DNA of 64,000 nt from Candidatus Ornithobacterium hominis (GCF_951229915.1 NZ_OX579588.1:1641001-1705000); one strand, 5' to 3'. Counted from the first letter of the stretch, positions 33,988 through 43,902 are shown. Made by a program: numbers and translations. The notes: a model not told the origin generated them from the sequence alone.

Positions 33988-35058
33988 TTATTTATTTCTA
34001 TCTAGGTTATTCAAATCTTCAAAAGCTTTTTTCAAGCGTTTAATAAATGTTAATTCACCCTCACGCAACCATTTTCTTGGGTCATATTTGCTTTTATTGG
34101 GAAGATCTGCTCCTTCTGGGTTTCCGATTTGCGTTTTTAGGTAATCAACATATTTACCAAAATAATCTCTAACTCCTTCTGTAAATGCAAATTGCTGGTC
34201 GGTATCGATATTCATTTTAATCACTCCATAGCCAATTGATTCTCTTATATCTTCTTGAGAAGAACCAGAACCTCCGTGGAAAACAAAGTTCACTGGCTTG
34301 TCTCCTGTCCCTCTTTCTTTCTGAATGTACTCTTGTGAATTTTTAAGGATTTTTGGAGTCAACTTCACATTCCCTGGCTTATAAACACCATGCACGTTAC
34401 CAAAAGCAGCGGCAATCGTGAAGTGCTCTGAAACCTCTTTTAATCGGTCATAAGCATATAAAACCTCTTCTGGTTGAGTGTAAAGTTTAGAAGAATCTAC
34501 ATCAGAATTATCTACCCCATCTTCTTCTCCGCCAGTAATTCCCAATTCGATTTCAATCCACTGCCCTAGTTTATTCATTCGCTTGAATCGCTCTACACAA
34601 ATGTCTAAGTTTTCTTCTAGTGGCTCTTCTGATAAATCAAGCATATGAGAGCTAAAAAGCGGTTTCCCCGTCTGCTCGTAGTATTTTTCGCTCGCATCAA
34701 TCAAACCATCTACCCAAGGCAAAAGTTTTTTGGCACAGTGGTCTGTATGCAAAATTACGGTAACGCCATAAGCCTCTGCCAACTCGTGAATGTGCTTAGC
34801 TCCAGCTACAGCACCCAAAATCGCTGATTTTTCATTCTCGTTTGAAAGCCCTTTTCCGGCATTGAATTGTGCTCCACCGTTTGAGAATTGAATGATAACT
34901 GGTGAATTTATTTCTGCAGCTGTTTCCATCACAGCGTTGATGGTATTAGATCCTGTTACGTTAACGGCTGGTAACGCATATCCGTTTTTTTTTGCATCTT
35001 CGAATATTTCGCCTACTAATTTTCCGGTTGCAACTCCCGCTGGAAATTTTTTACTCAT
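33988..35058 (-). CDS. fbaA: Class II fructose-bisphosphate aldolase
   Basis: A 356-residue zinc-dependent aldolase splitting fructose-1,6-bisphosphate into DHAP and glyceraldehyde-3-phosphate. Diagnostic blocks are ILHTDHCAKKLLPWVDGL (catalytic Asp and zinc His), EIELGITGGEEDGVDN, AAAFGNVHGVYKPG (zinc His) and FVFHGGSGSS. NMDTDQQ-like INMNIDTDQQFAFTEG is also present. The length matches the class IIA E. coli type. It is monocistronic. Confidence 0.96.
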   Translation of the reverse strand: MSKKFPAGVATGKLVGEIFEDAKKNGYALPAVNVTGSNTINAVMETAAEINSPVIIQFSNGGAQFNAGKGLSNENEKSAILGAVAGAKHIHELAEAYGVTVILHTDHCAKKLLPWVDGLIDASEKYYEQTGKPLFSSHMLDLSEEPLEENLDICVERFKRMNKLGQWIEIELGITGGEEDGVDNSDVDSSKLYTQPEEVLYAYDRLKEVSEHFTIAAAFGNVHGVYKPGNVKLTPKILKNSQEYIQKERGTGDKPVNFVFHGGSGSSQEDIRESIGYGVIKMNIDTDQQFAFTEGVRDYFGKYVDYLKTQIGNPEGADLPNKSKYDPRKWLREGELTFIKRLKKAFEDLNNLDRNK

Positions 35059-35197
35059 AATATTATGTTTATTTTATTTGCTGAATATTACAAATATAGG
35101 GATTTAAACAAAGATTTCCCGCATGATTTTTTCCATGATTTTATTTACTTTTGCTTTTCTGCTATTTTCTATGAATTTTTTTAAGCCTTAAAAAAAA

Positions 35198-36679
35198 ATG
35201 AAAAAACAAATATCCTTACTCAGTGCTGTAATTCCTGTTTTTGTATTAGTCATATTATTGATTTTAAATGTAAAAGTATTCAAAGACAATGCAACGGGTG
35301 GAGCAAACCAAATGGCTCTTCTGATTTCGGCAAGCGTAGCAGCTATCGTCGGGCGATTCCATGGTGTTTCACTAAAGACTATTCTAGAAAAAGTTTCGCA
35401 CAATATCCAGACAACAGCTCCAGCGATTTTAATTTTACTTTTGGTTGGTTCTTTAGCTGGAACATGGCTTTTGAGCGGAATAATCCCAGCAATGATTTAT
35501 TACGGATTGCAAGTTCTCAATCCTCAGTATTTTTTAGCTGCTTGTGTCATCATTTCCATTATTGTCTCTATGGCTACGGGTAGCTCTTGGACTACCAGCG
35601 CCACCATCGGGATAGCACTCATCGGGATAGGAAACGGATTGGGCGTTGGCAGTGCTATGACTGCTGGCGCAGTAATTTCTGGAGCGTATTTTGGGGACAA
35701 AATGTCCATCTTATCAGACACGACAAACTTGGCTCCTGCAATGGCGGGAACAGATGTCTACACCCACATCAAGTACATGACGATCACCACTGTGCCTACC
35801 ATCATTATTACATTGATTTTCTTTTTCATTCTTGGTTTAAATACACAGGCATCTTCTGCCATCAATCAAGAAGCTGTTTTAGAATTAATTCGCCAAAACT
35901 TTGCTATTTCACCTTGGTTATTTTCCGTTCCGCTCATCGTCATTGCTTTAATTATTGCCAAAGTTGACCCGCTCCCATCTCTTTTGGCCGGAACTTTATT
36001 GGGTGGATTAGCTGCTTTTATTTTTCAGCCTCATTTGATTCAGTTAGGCTCTAGCTCTGGAGATTCCGTAGTTTTTTTTGATTATTATAACGGAGTTGTG
36101 CAATCGATGATTGGCGAAACGGTAATTCCTGTAGAAGAAATCACCTTGAGCGACGGCACAAGGCTTGATCTGCAAGGTTTGTTCGAGCAAGGCGGAATGG
36201 CAGGAATGCTAGGGACAGTCTGGCTCATTATCTGTGCGATGAGTTTTGGCGGGGCGATGGAAGCCATCGGAGCATTAAAGCGGATTTCTTCTTTCTTTTT
36301 AAAATTATTTCACGGTGTTTTTGGTCTTTTTGCCAGTACGGTAGCGAGTTGCTTGGCAGTTAACATCACTACCTCAGACCAATATTTATCCATCGTGATT
36401 CCAGGTGAAATGTTCAAGCAAGCTTATGATGATAAAAATTTAGCTCCAGAGAATTTAAGTCGGACGTTAGAAGATTCTGCCACAGTCACTTCAGTTTTGA
36501 TTCCATGGAATACTTGCGGCGCTTATCATTCAAAAGTTTTGCTGGGGCAATCGGGGTTAACAAGCTATATACCTTATGCCATTTTCAATTATCTAAGTCC
36601 TTTTATGACGCTTTTGGTTGCATTAATTGGCTACAAAATCCGCAGGAAACATGAATCAAAAAAAAGCTTAATTTCTTAA
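35198..36679 (+). CDS. nhaC: Na+/H+ antiporter, NhaC family
   Basis: A 493-residue inner-membrane protein with about 11-12 hydrophobic segments. Family blocks are MATGSSWTTSATIGIALIGIG, SGAYFGDKMSILSDTTNLAP and the late DSATVTSVLIPWNTCGAYH, whose polar residues line the ion path. It exchanges cytoplasmic sodium for protons. It is monocistronic. The ATG lies 8 bases after a TAAGCCTT motif. It could alternatively carry a dicarboxylate/malate-lactate exchange (MleN-type), which cannot be separated by sequence reading alone. Confidence 0.9.
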   Translation: MKKQISLLSAVIPVFVLVILLILNVKVFKDNATGGANQMALLISASVAAIVGRFHGVSLKTILEKVSHNIQTTAPAILILLLVGSLAGTWLLSGIIPAMIYYGLQVLNPQYFLAACVIISIIVSMATGSSWTTSATIGIALIGIGNGLGVGSAMTAGAVISGAYFGDKMSILSDTTNLAPAMAGTDVYTHIKYMTITTVPTIIITLIFFFILGLNTQASSAINQEAVLELIRQNFAISPWLFSVPLIVIALIIAKVDPLPSLLAGTLLGGLAAFIFQPHLIQLGSSSGDSVVFFDYYNGVVQSMIGETVIPVEEITLSDGTRLDLQGLFEQGGMAGMLGTVWLIICAMSFGGAMEAIGALKRISSFFLKLFHGVFGLFASTVASCLAVNITTSDQYLSIVIPGEMFKQAYDDKNLAPENLSRTLEDSATVTSVLIPWNTCGAYHSKVLLGQSGLTSYIPYAIFNYLSPFMTLLVALIGYKIRRKHESKKSLIS

Positions 36680-36794
36680 TTTTTTTATAGGGTTAAAAAA
36701 AATGAAATTTAAAATAGATTTTTATTTTTTCATTAAGTTGACGCAACCTTTTTTATCATATCCCGTCTAGTAAGTATAAACTAAAAAATTAATT

Positions 36795-37226
36795 ATGATG
36801 AAAAAGTTATTTCTATTAGGATTTGCCGTTGTAAGTCTTTCTTCGTGTTTAAATGTAGATGATGGTCTTCAAATACAAAATCGACATGTAGCTTTTGATA
36901 ACATAAGTCTTGATAAAGAGACGGTGAAAACCGATGAAAACTTCAACGCTATAGTTTATTTTAAATACAACCCAAGCTGTGAGAGATTACATCAACCTTA
37001 CTATTATGTTGTTAAAGATTTTGAACGCACCATTTCTCCAATGGCACAAGTAAATTTGAAGAAAACTTGCGATAATACCAAGCAAAAGTCTGTAATAGAT
37101 ACGTTGAAATTTAAATTCTCTAAGCCTGGCAAGTACACTTTACGCTTCTACAAAGGGCATGATACTGAGAAAAAGGCTAGCTTTTTTGAGAAAAAAATCG
37201 TGGTAGAGAGCAAAGCAATTAATTAA
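36795..37226 (+). CDS. Small putative lipoprotein
   Basis: A 143-residue protein with a lipoprotein signal peptide and lipobox LSSC (Cys19 from the 36795 ATG; a second ATG follows at 36798). The mature part is a single beta-rich domain with two conserved-looking cysteines (PSCERL, KKTCDN). No family recognised. It precedes the ECF sigma factor by about 30 bases and may share its transcript. Confidence 0.65.
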   Translation: MMKKLFLLGFAVVSLSSCLNVDDGLQIQNRHVAFDNISLDKETVKTDENFNAIVYFKYNPSCERLHQPYYYVVKDFERTISPMAQVNLKKTCDNTKQKSVIDTLKFKFSKPGKYTLRFYKGHDTEKKASFFEKKIVVESKAIN

Positions 37227-37255
37227 AAAAATCAAAACTTCTGAAAAATTTAAAA

Positions 37256-37780
37256 CTGGGTAAACTGGTTGAGGATTGTAAAAAGAATGACCCCTCTGCA
37301 CAAAAGAAACTTTATGATTTGCTTTCTCCTGCAATGTTTGCAGTTTGTCTAAGCTATTTTAATTGCGAGGATGATGCTCAGGAGAGTTTCCAACTTGCTT
37401 TTATCAAAGTATTTAGAAACATCAGAAAATTTAATCATAAAGGTTCTTTTGAAGGGTGGGTTAGGAGAATAATGGTCAATCAGTGTATTGATAATCTCAG
37501 GAAAAAGAAAAAAGAAAATTGGGTGGCACTCAATGAGAGCACTACACCTGTGCAAGAGGATGAAGTTTTAGATGATGATTTTACTGCTCAAGAACTATTA
37601 AAAGAAATTCAAAATTTACCCCCACAATATCGCATGGTATTTAATTTATATTTTTTAGAAGATTTTTCTCATAAAGAAATTGCCGAAATGCTCGGCATAT
37701 CAGAAAGCACTTCAAAGTCAAATTTACACCGAGCCAAAGTAAAATTGAAGGAAGAACTTCAAAAAAAATACAAGAAATGA
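37256..37780 (+). CDS. ECF-type RNA polymerase sigma factor
   Basis: An extracytoplasmic-function sigma factor of about 174 residues. Region 2 contains DDAQESFQLAFIKVFRNIRKFNHKG and EGWVRRIMVNQCID. Region 4 contains LPPQYRMVFNLYFLEDFSHKEIAEMLGISEST. The frame is open upstream of the first TTG (37319) and codes GKLVEDCKKNDPSAQKKLYD, which is clearly region 2.1, so the true start is upstream. No ATG, GTG or TTG is available there. CTG at 37256 (or 37241/37265) is chosen tentatively. It overlaps the next gene by 4 bases (ATGA). Confidence 0.8.
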   Translation: MGKLVEDCKKNDPSAQKKLYDLLSPAMFAVCLSYFNCEDDAQESFQLAFIKVFRNIRKFNHKGSFEGWVRRIMVNQCIDNLRKKKKENWVALNESTTPVQEDEVLDDDFTAQELLKEIQNLPPQYRMVFNLYFLEDFSHKEIAEMLGISESTSKSNLHRAKVKLKEELQKKYKK

Positions 37781-39111
37781 GTTTTTTGTCGCCAAATGTA
37801 AAGGATAAGCTAAAGAATAATTCCGCTTCTCCCCCAGATGAAAGCTGGGTTTTCATTCGTGAAAAATTAGATGTAAATAGATTCTCTAAGAAAAAAATAT
37901 GGCTGGTAGCGGCTTCGTTATTCTTCATTTTCTTTGTCGGCTGGTGGAGTTTTGATTTCATCCAAAAACATCACAAAACCCATAGCCTTCAGCAAAAAAA
38001 TCAAGCAAAGATTTCTGACTTCAAAATTGGAAATACGGAAATAGAAAAAAAATCTAAAGCCTTAAAAAATTATAGCGATTCCATACAATCTTCATCTTAC
38101 GTTCTTACTCCAAATTCTACCAGTGAAATTGAAAGTTCGCATCATCATCAGTCATCTGCTGCTGATAATAAAAACATTCCAATTCCGCCTCAGGAAAATA
38201 ATAAAACTCCTCAGAATGAAAGCTTAGCGGTATTTATTACGGAATTTGAGCCCAAAGATTTTGTTTTTATTACGAAGGGAACTTTCGATTTTAAAAAAAG
38301 GCAAAATCTCTTGGCTGAAAAAAATTTAGCTGACCTAAATGATGAAATATTTGCTGAGCTTGAGCTAGAAAAAGCGAATGTGACTGAAGAAAAAGAGAAA
38401 GCCAAAAAACTTCAAAAATTCTATTTAGCTGGCTACTCAGGCAGTTGGAATGTTTTCAATCAATCATCTCCATTGGTTTCCAGTGATTTTAAAGATTTCG
38501 GCAGAGAGTCCAAAAATTCATTGGAATTTGGTCTCCTCTTCACGTTTTCTCCAGCATCAGGCTGGGAATTTTCAAGTGGAATAGGTCTTTTAGATATCAC
38601 TCAGCAAACCAAAAAAGCTCCTATTCAGTTAGCCTATTTTATAAATAAAGTCAAGGTTGATAATCGCATTAGCTCTTCGCAAACGCATTCACCTGATGAG
38701 CTGAAACAAAGCTTAAATGAATTAAACTCTTCCACGCAAAGCTTAAACCATTCATTATCAGGCGTTTTAAATCAAGATTTAAGATATATTCAAATTCCTG
38801 TAGAGCTTGCCTATCGCTTTTTTAATTCAAAAAGGTGGAATTTCAACATTGTCGCTGGCTCTAATCTACTTTTTTTGCAAAAAAATGATATTCAACTGAA
38901 ATATTTAGAAAAAGAAAAATCACTCCAGTTGCCTGATACAAAGGAACGTTTTTCTTACAATTTAAAAATCGGTTCTAAAATTAATTATCAAATCACATCT
39001 CAATTTGGCCTTTATCTTCAGCCAGAGATGGCACATTTCATTTCATCTTCCAGCGAAACTCAGTCTAACCTTCTATTTGGCATCAAAACTGGAATTTTCT
39101 TAGGATTCTAA
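37777..39111 (+). CDS. Membrane-anchored protein with C-terminal barrel-like domain, probable sigma partner
   Basis: A 444-residue protein translationally coupled to the ECF sigma gene (ATGA overlap). An N-terminal cytosolic segment of about 40 residues (PPDESWVFIREKLD) precedes one membrane helix (KIWLVAASLFFIFFVGWW, about 44-61). A long low-complexity Ser/Lys/Glu linker with a charged coiled-coil-like stretch follows. The C-terminal part from about 210 resembles an outer-membrane beta-barrel (PorT-like). Position suggests an anti-sigma role for the N-terminus. One inner-membrane helix plus a barrel-like domain is odd. Confidence 0.6.
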   Translation: MSFLSPNVKDKLKNNSASPPDESWVFIREKLDVNRFSKKKIWLVAASLFFIFFVGWWSFDFIQKHHKTHSLQQKNQAKISDFKIGNTEIEKKSKALKNYSDSIQSSSYVLTPNSTSEIESSHHHQSSAADNKNIPIPPQENNKTPQNESLAVFITEFEPKDFVFITKGTFDFKKRQNLLAEKNLADLNDEIFAELELEKANVTEEKEKAKKLQKFYLAGYSGSWNVFNQSSPLVSSDFKDFGRESKNSLEFGLLFTFSPASGWEFSSGIGLLDITQQTKKAPIQLAYFINKVKVDNRISSSQTHSPDELKQSLNELNSSTQSLNHSLSGVLNQDLRYIQIPVELAYRFFNSKRWNFNIVAGSNLLFLQKNDIQLKYLEKEKSLQLPDTKERFSYNLKIGSKINYQITSQFGLYLQPEMAHFISSSSETQSNLLFGIKTGIFLGF

Positions 39112-39184
39112 TTTTTTTTAAAGGCTTAGATTTTTTTTTAATATAAAATCCAAACAGGCTTAAAAAATTTTATCTTCGCAGTCT

Positions 39185-40216
39185 ATGGAAAACATTTTTC
39201 GGCTAGACCAACTATCGGTACATTACGTGGGCAACAAGCACAAAGATGAATCTTTGATTCTATCAGACACGCCCATTCTGCACGAAGAAGAACTCTTCTC
39301 TCAACTTTCAGCCTTTTTTTTAAAGCCCTTTAAAAGAGAAGAACTTTTTCATCTTTTTCATGAAAACTCATTGGAATTCAATGAAGTACACCAAATTGCG
39401 AAAGCCATTTTTTCTGAACCCGAAAAGTTACACCTATATGCGCGAGATTTAGCCACGCATTTGTACCAAAATTGTGCACATCCCAAAATCAAAGGCGGTG
39501 AGTTCTTTGTAGCTTATTTTCCTAAGGCCTCTATTTTGGGTGAAGATTGTGCCGCCATCGGGCTCTTTAAAACAGAGAATAAGGAAACCTTCTTCCAAGT
39601 TGAGAATCAAGAACATGACTTCAATGTTTCTGTACAAAAAGGGATTTATTTTAATAAACTAGATAAGGCTTGCTTGATTTACAACACTCAAGAAGAAAAT
39701 GGTTTCTTGACGGAGGTTGTAGATAAAACCAATCAAAACATGGAGGCGCTCTACTGGGTTGATGATTTTTTGCAAGTTAGGCCCTGTGAGAACTCTTATT
39801 TTTCTACCGAAAGTACAATGACGCTTTACAAAAACTTTGTAGACGAACGCCTGCCTGAGGAGTTTGATGTGAACAAAATAGACCAAGCCGATTTGCTCAA
39901 TAAAAGCATGGACTTCTTTAATGAAAATGAGGCTTTTGAAAGCAAACTTTTTCATCAGCAAGTTCTGCAACAACCTGAATTGATTGAAAGTTTTGAGGCT
40001 TATAAACTTGAATATGAATCAGACCGAAACATTACATTGCAAGAAAATTTTGGCATTCACCCTTCTGCGGTGAAAAAACAAAAGAGAGTGTACAAAAGTG
40101 TGATAAAATTAGACAAAAATTTTCACATTTATGTGCATGGTGACCGCTCTAAAATCATAAAAGATGAAGATAGCCAAGGGAAATTTTACAAAATTTACTT
40201 TCAAGAAGAAAACTAA
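39185..40216 (+). CDS. Nucleoid-associated protein (NdpA/YejK family)
   Basis: A 343-residue protein of the 37-kDa nucleoid-associated family. It starts MENIFRLDQLSVHYVGNK, and further blocks are GGEFFVAYFPKA, AIGLFKTENKE and SVQKGIYFNKLDKACLIYN. The C-terminal segment FHIYVHGDRSKIIKDED is typical of Bacteroidota members. The family binds the nucleoid, but its precise function is unclear. It is monocistronic, with a TATCTTCG minus-7-like element at 39171-39178 seven bases before the ATG. Confidence 0.8.
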   Translation: MENIFRLDQLSVHYVGNKHKDESLILSDTPILHEEELFSQLSAFFLKPFKREELFHLFHENSLEFNEVHQIAKAIFSEPEKLHLYARDLATHLYQNCAHPKIKGGEFFVAYFPKASILGEDCAAIGLFKTENKETFFQVENQEHDFNVSVQKGIYFNKLDKACLIYNTQEENGFLTEVVDKTNQNMEALYWVDDFLQVRPCENSYFSTESTMTLYKNFVDERLPEEFDVNKIDQADLLNKSMDFFNENEAFESKLFHQQVLQQPELIESFEAYKLEYESDRNITLQENFGIHPSAVKKQKRVYKSVIKLDKNFHIYVHGDRSKIIKDEDSQGKFYKIYFQEEN

Positions 40217-40407
40217 GTATCTATTTATTTTCCTCATAAAAACTTGTAATTCAAGCTATTTCAATTCTTTTGAATAAAAGGGTGAAATTTTTTTAAAGGC
40301 TTAAAATTTCTTTATTGAAAAATTATAGAATCAATCTAAATTAAAAACTAAATATAAGAATTGGCATAGATATTTCAAGCTTTCTCAATAATTCATTAGA
40401 ATTCCAT

Positions 40408-40415
40408 TAAATTTG
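40408..40415 (+). promoter_or_regulatory. Minus-7 element of aconitase gene
   Basis: TAAATTTG at 40408-40415, 24 bases before the ATG. The minus-33 element is poor. Confidence 0.4.
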
Positions 40416-40438
40416 CAACTATTAAAAAATTAGAATAT

Positions 40439-42709
40439 ATGACATTTGATATTGAAATGATCAAAAAGGTATATGATCGCATCAAAGAACGTGTAGATAA
40501 AGCCCGTGAAGTGACTGGAAGACCTTTGACTCACGCAGAAAAAATTCTCTACAGCCACTTATCACAAGGAAATGCAACAGAGGAATACCAACGTGGCTCT
40601 TCTTATGTAAACTTTGACCCCGATAGGATTGCTTGCCAAGATGCTACTGCTCAAATGGTATTGCTCCAGTTCATGCAAGCAGGCAAAGATAAAGTAGCCG
40701 TGCCTACGACGGTGCATTGCGACCACTTGATTCAAGCCAAGCAAGGTGCTTCTAAAGATTTACAAGAAGCGATGAATCAATCTTCTGAAGTTTTTAAATT
40801 TTTAGAATCTGTTTCTAATAAATATGGAATTGGCTTTTGGAAGCCAGGTGCTGGGATTATACACCAAGTAGTGTTAGAAAATTATGCTTTCCCAGGAGGA
40901 ATGATGATTGGTACCGATTCTCACACGCCCAACGCTGGCGGGTTGGGCATGGTTGCCATTGGTGTAGGTGGCGCTGATGCCGTAGATGTAATGGCTGGAA
41001 TGCCTTGGGAATTGAAATTCCCAAAATTAATCGGTGTTAAATTAACTGGCTCTCTCAACGGATGGACTGCCCCAAAAGATGTTATCTTAAAAGTAGCTGA
41101 TATTTTGACCGTAAAAGGAGGGACTGGTGCGATTGTAGAATATTTTGGCGAAGGAGCTAAATCTTTATCATGCACAGGTAAAGGTACTATTTGTAACATG
41201 GGTGCAGAGATTGGAGCTACTTGCTCTACCTTTGGCTATGATGATAGTATGGAGCGTTATTTACGTGCTACCGAACGAGGCGATATTGCCGATGCCGCCA
41301 ATGAAATCAAAGAATACCTGACGGGAGACCAAGAGGTTTATGACAACCCAGAAAAATATTTTGACCAAGTGATTGAAATCAATTTAGATGAATTGAAACC
41401 GCATTTAAATGGTCCTTTCACGCCTGATTTAGCTACGGAAATCGGAGAAAATATGACCAAAAAAGCCAACGAAAACGATTGGCCATTGGCTGTAGAGTGG
41501 GGATTAATTGGCTCGTGCACCAACTCTTCTTACGAAGATTTAACTCGTGCAGAGTCTATTGCACGTCAAGCGGTAGAAAAGAAATTAAAGCCAAAAGCTG
41601 AGTTTGGTCTCAACCCAGGGTCTGAGCAAATCAGATTTACGGCAGAGAGGGATGGCTTGCTACAAACTTTTGAAAATTTAGGAGTAACTATTTTCACCAA
41701 TGCTTGTGGCCCTTGTATCGGCCAATGGGCACGATACAAAGACCCTAAATCTGCTCCAAAAAATTCTATTGTTCACTCATTCAACCGAAATTTCGCAAAG
41801 AGAGCTGACGGGAATCCCAATACACATGCCTTTGTAGGCTCGCCAGAAATGGTCGCTGCTATTGCTATTTCTGGGCGATTAGATTTTGACCCCACCAAAG
41901 ATACATTAACGAATGCTGACGGCGAAGAAGTAAGGTTTGACCCACCAACGGGCATTGAACTTCCAGAGAGAGGTTTTGATGTAGAAAATTTAGGGTATCA
42001 AGCACCACATGAAGATGGATCTAGCGTAGAGGTAATCATTGACCCTCAATCTGATAGACTTCAATTATTAGAATCTTTTGAACCGATTGGAGCAGATGTA
42101 AAAAATGCTAAATTATTGATAAAAGCACACGGGAAATGCACTACAGACCATATTTCTATGGCTGGGCCGTGGTTGAGATTCCGTGGGCATTTAGATAATA
42201 TTTCTAACAATATGTTGATTGGTGCAGTAAATGCTTTCAACATGAAAACCAATTTGGTGAAAAACCAATTAACAGGTGAATATGGTGAAGTTCCTGCAAC
42301 TCAGCGTGATTACAAAGCAAAAGGCGTCCCAACCATAGTGGTAGGGGATCACAATTATGGCGAAGGTTCTTCTCGTGAACATGCCGCTATGGAACCTCGG
42401 CATCTCGGCGTAGTTGCAGTCATTGTGAAATCTTTTGCCCGAATCCATGAAACCAATTTGAAAAAACAAGGAATGCTCGGCTTGACTTTTGCCAATGAGA
42501 ATGATTATGATTTAATTCAAGAAGATGATACATTCAATTTCTTAGATTTAGATCAATTCACTGAAGGAAAACCTTTGCATCTAGAAATAGTACATGCGGA
42601 TGGCTCTAAAGATGAAATTGAATTAAATCACACTTACAACGCTAATCAAATCGAATGGTATAAAGAAGGCTCTGCCCTGAATGTAATAAAAAAAGAAAAT
42701 GCAAAATAA
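40439..42709 (+). CDS. acnA: Aconitate hydratase
   Basis: A 756-residue aconitase of the mitochondrial/AcnA-like class, interconverting citrate and isocitrate in the TCA cycle. Iron-sulfur ligands are Cys in GSCTNSSYEDL and the two Cys in ACGPCIGQW. The substrate-binding GTDSHTPNAGGLGM block and the C-terminal GDHNYGEGSSREHAAMEPR swivel domain (with catalytic Ser) are intact. The length equals the mitochondrial enzyme rather than the 890-residue AcnA. It is monocistronic and followed by a strong terminator. Confidence 0.95.
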   Translation: MTFDIEMIKKVYDRIKERVDKAREVTGRPLTHAEKILYSHLSQGNATEEYQRGSSYVNFDPDRIACQDATAQMVLLQFMQAGKDKVAVPTTVHCDHLIQAKQGASKDLQEAMNQSSEVFKFLESVSNKYGIGFWKPGAGIIHQVVLENYAFPGGMMIGTDSHTPNAGGLGMVAIGVGGADAVDVMAGMPWELKFPKLIGVKLTGSLNGWTAPKDVILKVADILTVKGGTGAIVEYFGEGAKSLSCTGKGTICNMGAEIGATCSTFGYDDSMERYLRATERGDIADAANEIKEYLTGDQEVYDNPEKYFDQVIEINLDELKPHLNGPFTPDLATEIGENMTKKANENDWPLAVEWGLIGSCTNSSYEDLTRAESIARQAVEKKLKPKAEFGLNPGSEQIRFTAERDGLLQTFENLGVTIFTNACGPCIGQWARYKDPKSAPKNSIVHSFNRNFAKRADGNPNTHAFVGSPEMVAAIAISGRLDFDPTKDTLTNADGEEVRFDPPTGIELPERGFDVENLGYQAPHEDGSSVEVIIDPQSDRLQLLESFEPIGADVKNAKLLIKAHGKCTTDHISMAGPWLRFRGHLDNISNNMLIGAVNAFNMKTNLVKNQLTGEYGEVPATQRDYKAKGVPTIVVGDHNYGEGSSREHAAMEPRHLGVVAVIVKSFARIHETNLKKQGMLGLTFANENDYDLIQEDDTFNFLDLDQFTEGKPLHLEIVHADGSKDEIELNHTYNANQIEWYKEGSALNVIKKENAK

Positions 42710-42734
42710 TTTTAGTTTTCTCTAAAGTTTAAAA

Positions 42735-42772
42735 AAAATCCGATGAAATTTCTATTCTTCATCGGATTTTTA
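42735..42772. terminator. Bidirectional terminator after aconitase gene
   Basis: AAATCCGATGAA / TTCATCGGATTT stem (12 base pairs) with A and T runs on either side, next to a TAAGCCTT motif at 42778. Confidence 0.85.
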
Positions 42773-42803
42773 TTTTTTAAGCCTTAAATATTTTTAATTT
42801 TTT

Positions 42804-43196
42804 TTAAATATTTTCTTTCATCTCTGCTGTAAGTTGCTCCAGAAAATTTGTTAAAGGTTTTTTCGCCATCATTTCAATCATTGGGTTAAATTCACCTATA
42901 AAGTCAATGTAAGCTTGCGAGTTTCCTCCCGTAGATTCTATATTAACTTTCATTCGATAATTTAAATTATTCGTTGGACTTTCAAATAAAATAAAATCAG
43001 GTTCTTGTTTTTCTCTGAGCTTCAAGCCCACTTTTGGCATCCCTTTCAGTTGAAAAGCAAAGCCTTCTCCACTCTCATGCAAGCTAAATTCAGTATTCTC
43101 TGGCATGAGATTTTCATAATTTCTTAAATCAGACAAGAAATCAAACAATTCTTTTTGACTTTTATGAGACGGAATTTTTTCACTTTCAAATTTCAT
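42804..43196 (-). CDS. SRPBCC-fold protein
   Basis: A 130-residue cytosolic protein with the predicted START/SRPBCC helix-grip pattern: an N-terminal strand then helix SQKELFDFLSDLRNYENLMP, antiparallel strands, and a C-terminal helix MMAKKPLTNFLEQLTAEM. Such proteins bind small hydrophobic ligands or act as cyclases/chaperones. No catalytic motif is visible. It is divergent from the Nudix gene, with a 41-base gap. Confidence 0.7.
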   Translation of the reverse strand: MKFESEKIPSHKSQKELFDFLSDLRNYENLMPENTEFSLHESGEGFAFQLKGMPKVGLKLREKQEPDFILFESPTNNLNYRMKVNIESTGGNSQAYIDFIGEFNPMIEMMAKKPLTNFLEQLTAEMKENI

Positions 43197-43237
43197 TAAT
43201 TTTTATTTTATATCTTAGATTAAATTTCTAAGCCTAA

Positions 43238-43846
43238 ATGTACAAAGTTTTTATCAATCAGCATTTCATCAGCTTTTCTAATGCCATAGAACCAAGCAAA
43301 AATACCACCAATGTTATTGAAAATGATGTAGAGGTAATTTTAGAACATTTTCACTCTCTGCAAAACGAAAATAATCCTGAAGTTAACGGAATTCATTTTA
43401 TTTGTAAAAATCCTGAAAAAGTTTTTAAAAATTTTAAAAAGGTTTTTAAGCACATCAAAGCAGCTGGTGGTATGGTTTTTAATCAAAAAGAAGAACTCTT
43501 GCTAATTTTCAGAAACGGAAAATGGGATTTACCTAAAGGGAAATTAGAAAAAAAAGAGAAAAAGAAAAAGGCTGCGATACGAGAAGTGGAAGAAGAATGC
43601 GGCGTTTTTGGTTTAAGCATTACAAGAAAATTAATGAAAACCTACCATATCTATTCGCTCAAAAATGAACTGATTTTTAAGACTACCCATTGGTATCGAA
43701 TGGAGACGTGCTATAACAACGGATTGACTCCACAGACTGAGGAGGGAATAGAGAAAGTCATTTGGGCTAATGAAAAAGAAATTTCTAAAGCCTTAGAAAA
43801 TACGTATGATAATATTTCACTTTTGCTTAGAAAATATACCAAATAA
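43238..43846 (+). CDS. Nudix hydrolase
   Basis: A 202-residue protein with a complete Nudix box: G (in PKGKLEKKE), then the R-E-x-x-E-E core REVEEECGVF, at about residues 103-125. About 70 residues of family-specific N-terminal domain precede the catalytic domain. It hydrolyses a nucleoside diphosphate linked to a moiety X; the substrate cannot be told. A dispersed-motif copy near the 3' end (43797) encodes SKALENT. Confidence 0.88.
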   Translation: MYKVFINQHFISFSNAIEPSKNTTNVIENDVEVILEHFHSLQNENNPEVNGIHFICKNPEKVFKNFKKVFKHIKAAGGMVFNQKEELLLIFRNGKWDLPKGKLEKKEKKKKAAIREVEEECGVFGLSITRKLMKTYHIYSLKNELIFKTTHWYRMETCYNNGLTPQTEEGIEKVIWANEKEISKALENTYDNISLLLRKYTK

Positions 43847-43902
43847 TTAAAACTCTATTTAAACAAATTCTAAATATTTTTTAAGGCTTAAAAAAAGTTT
43901 AT

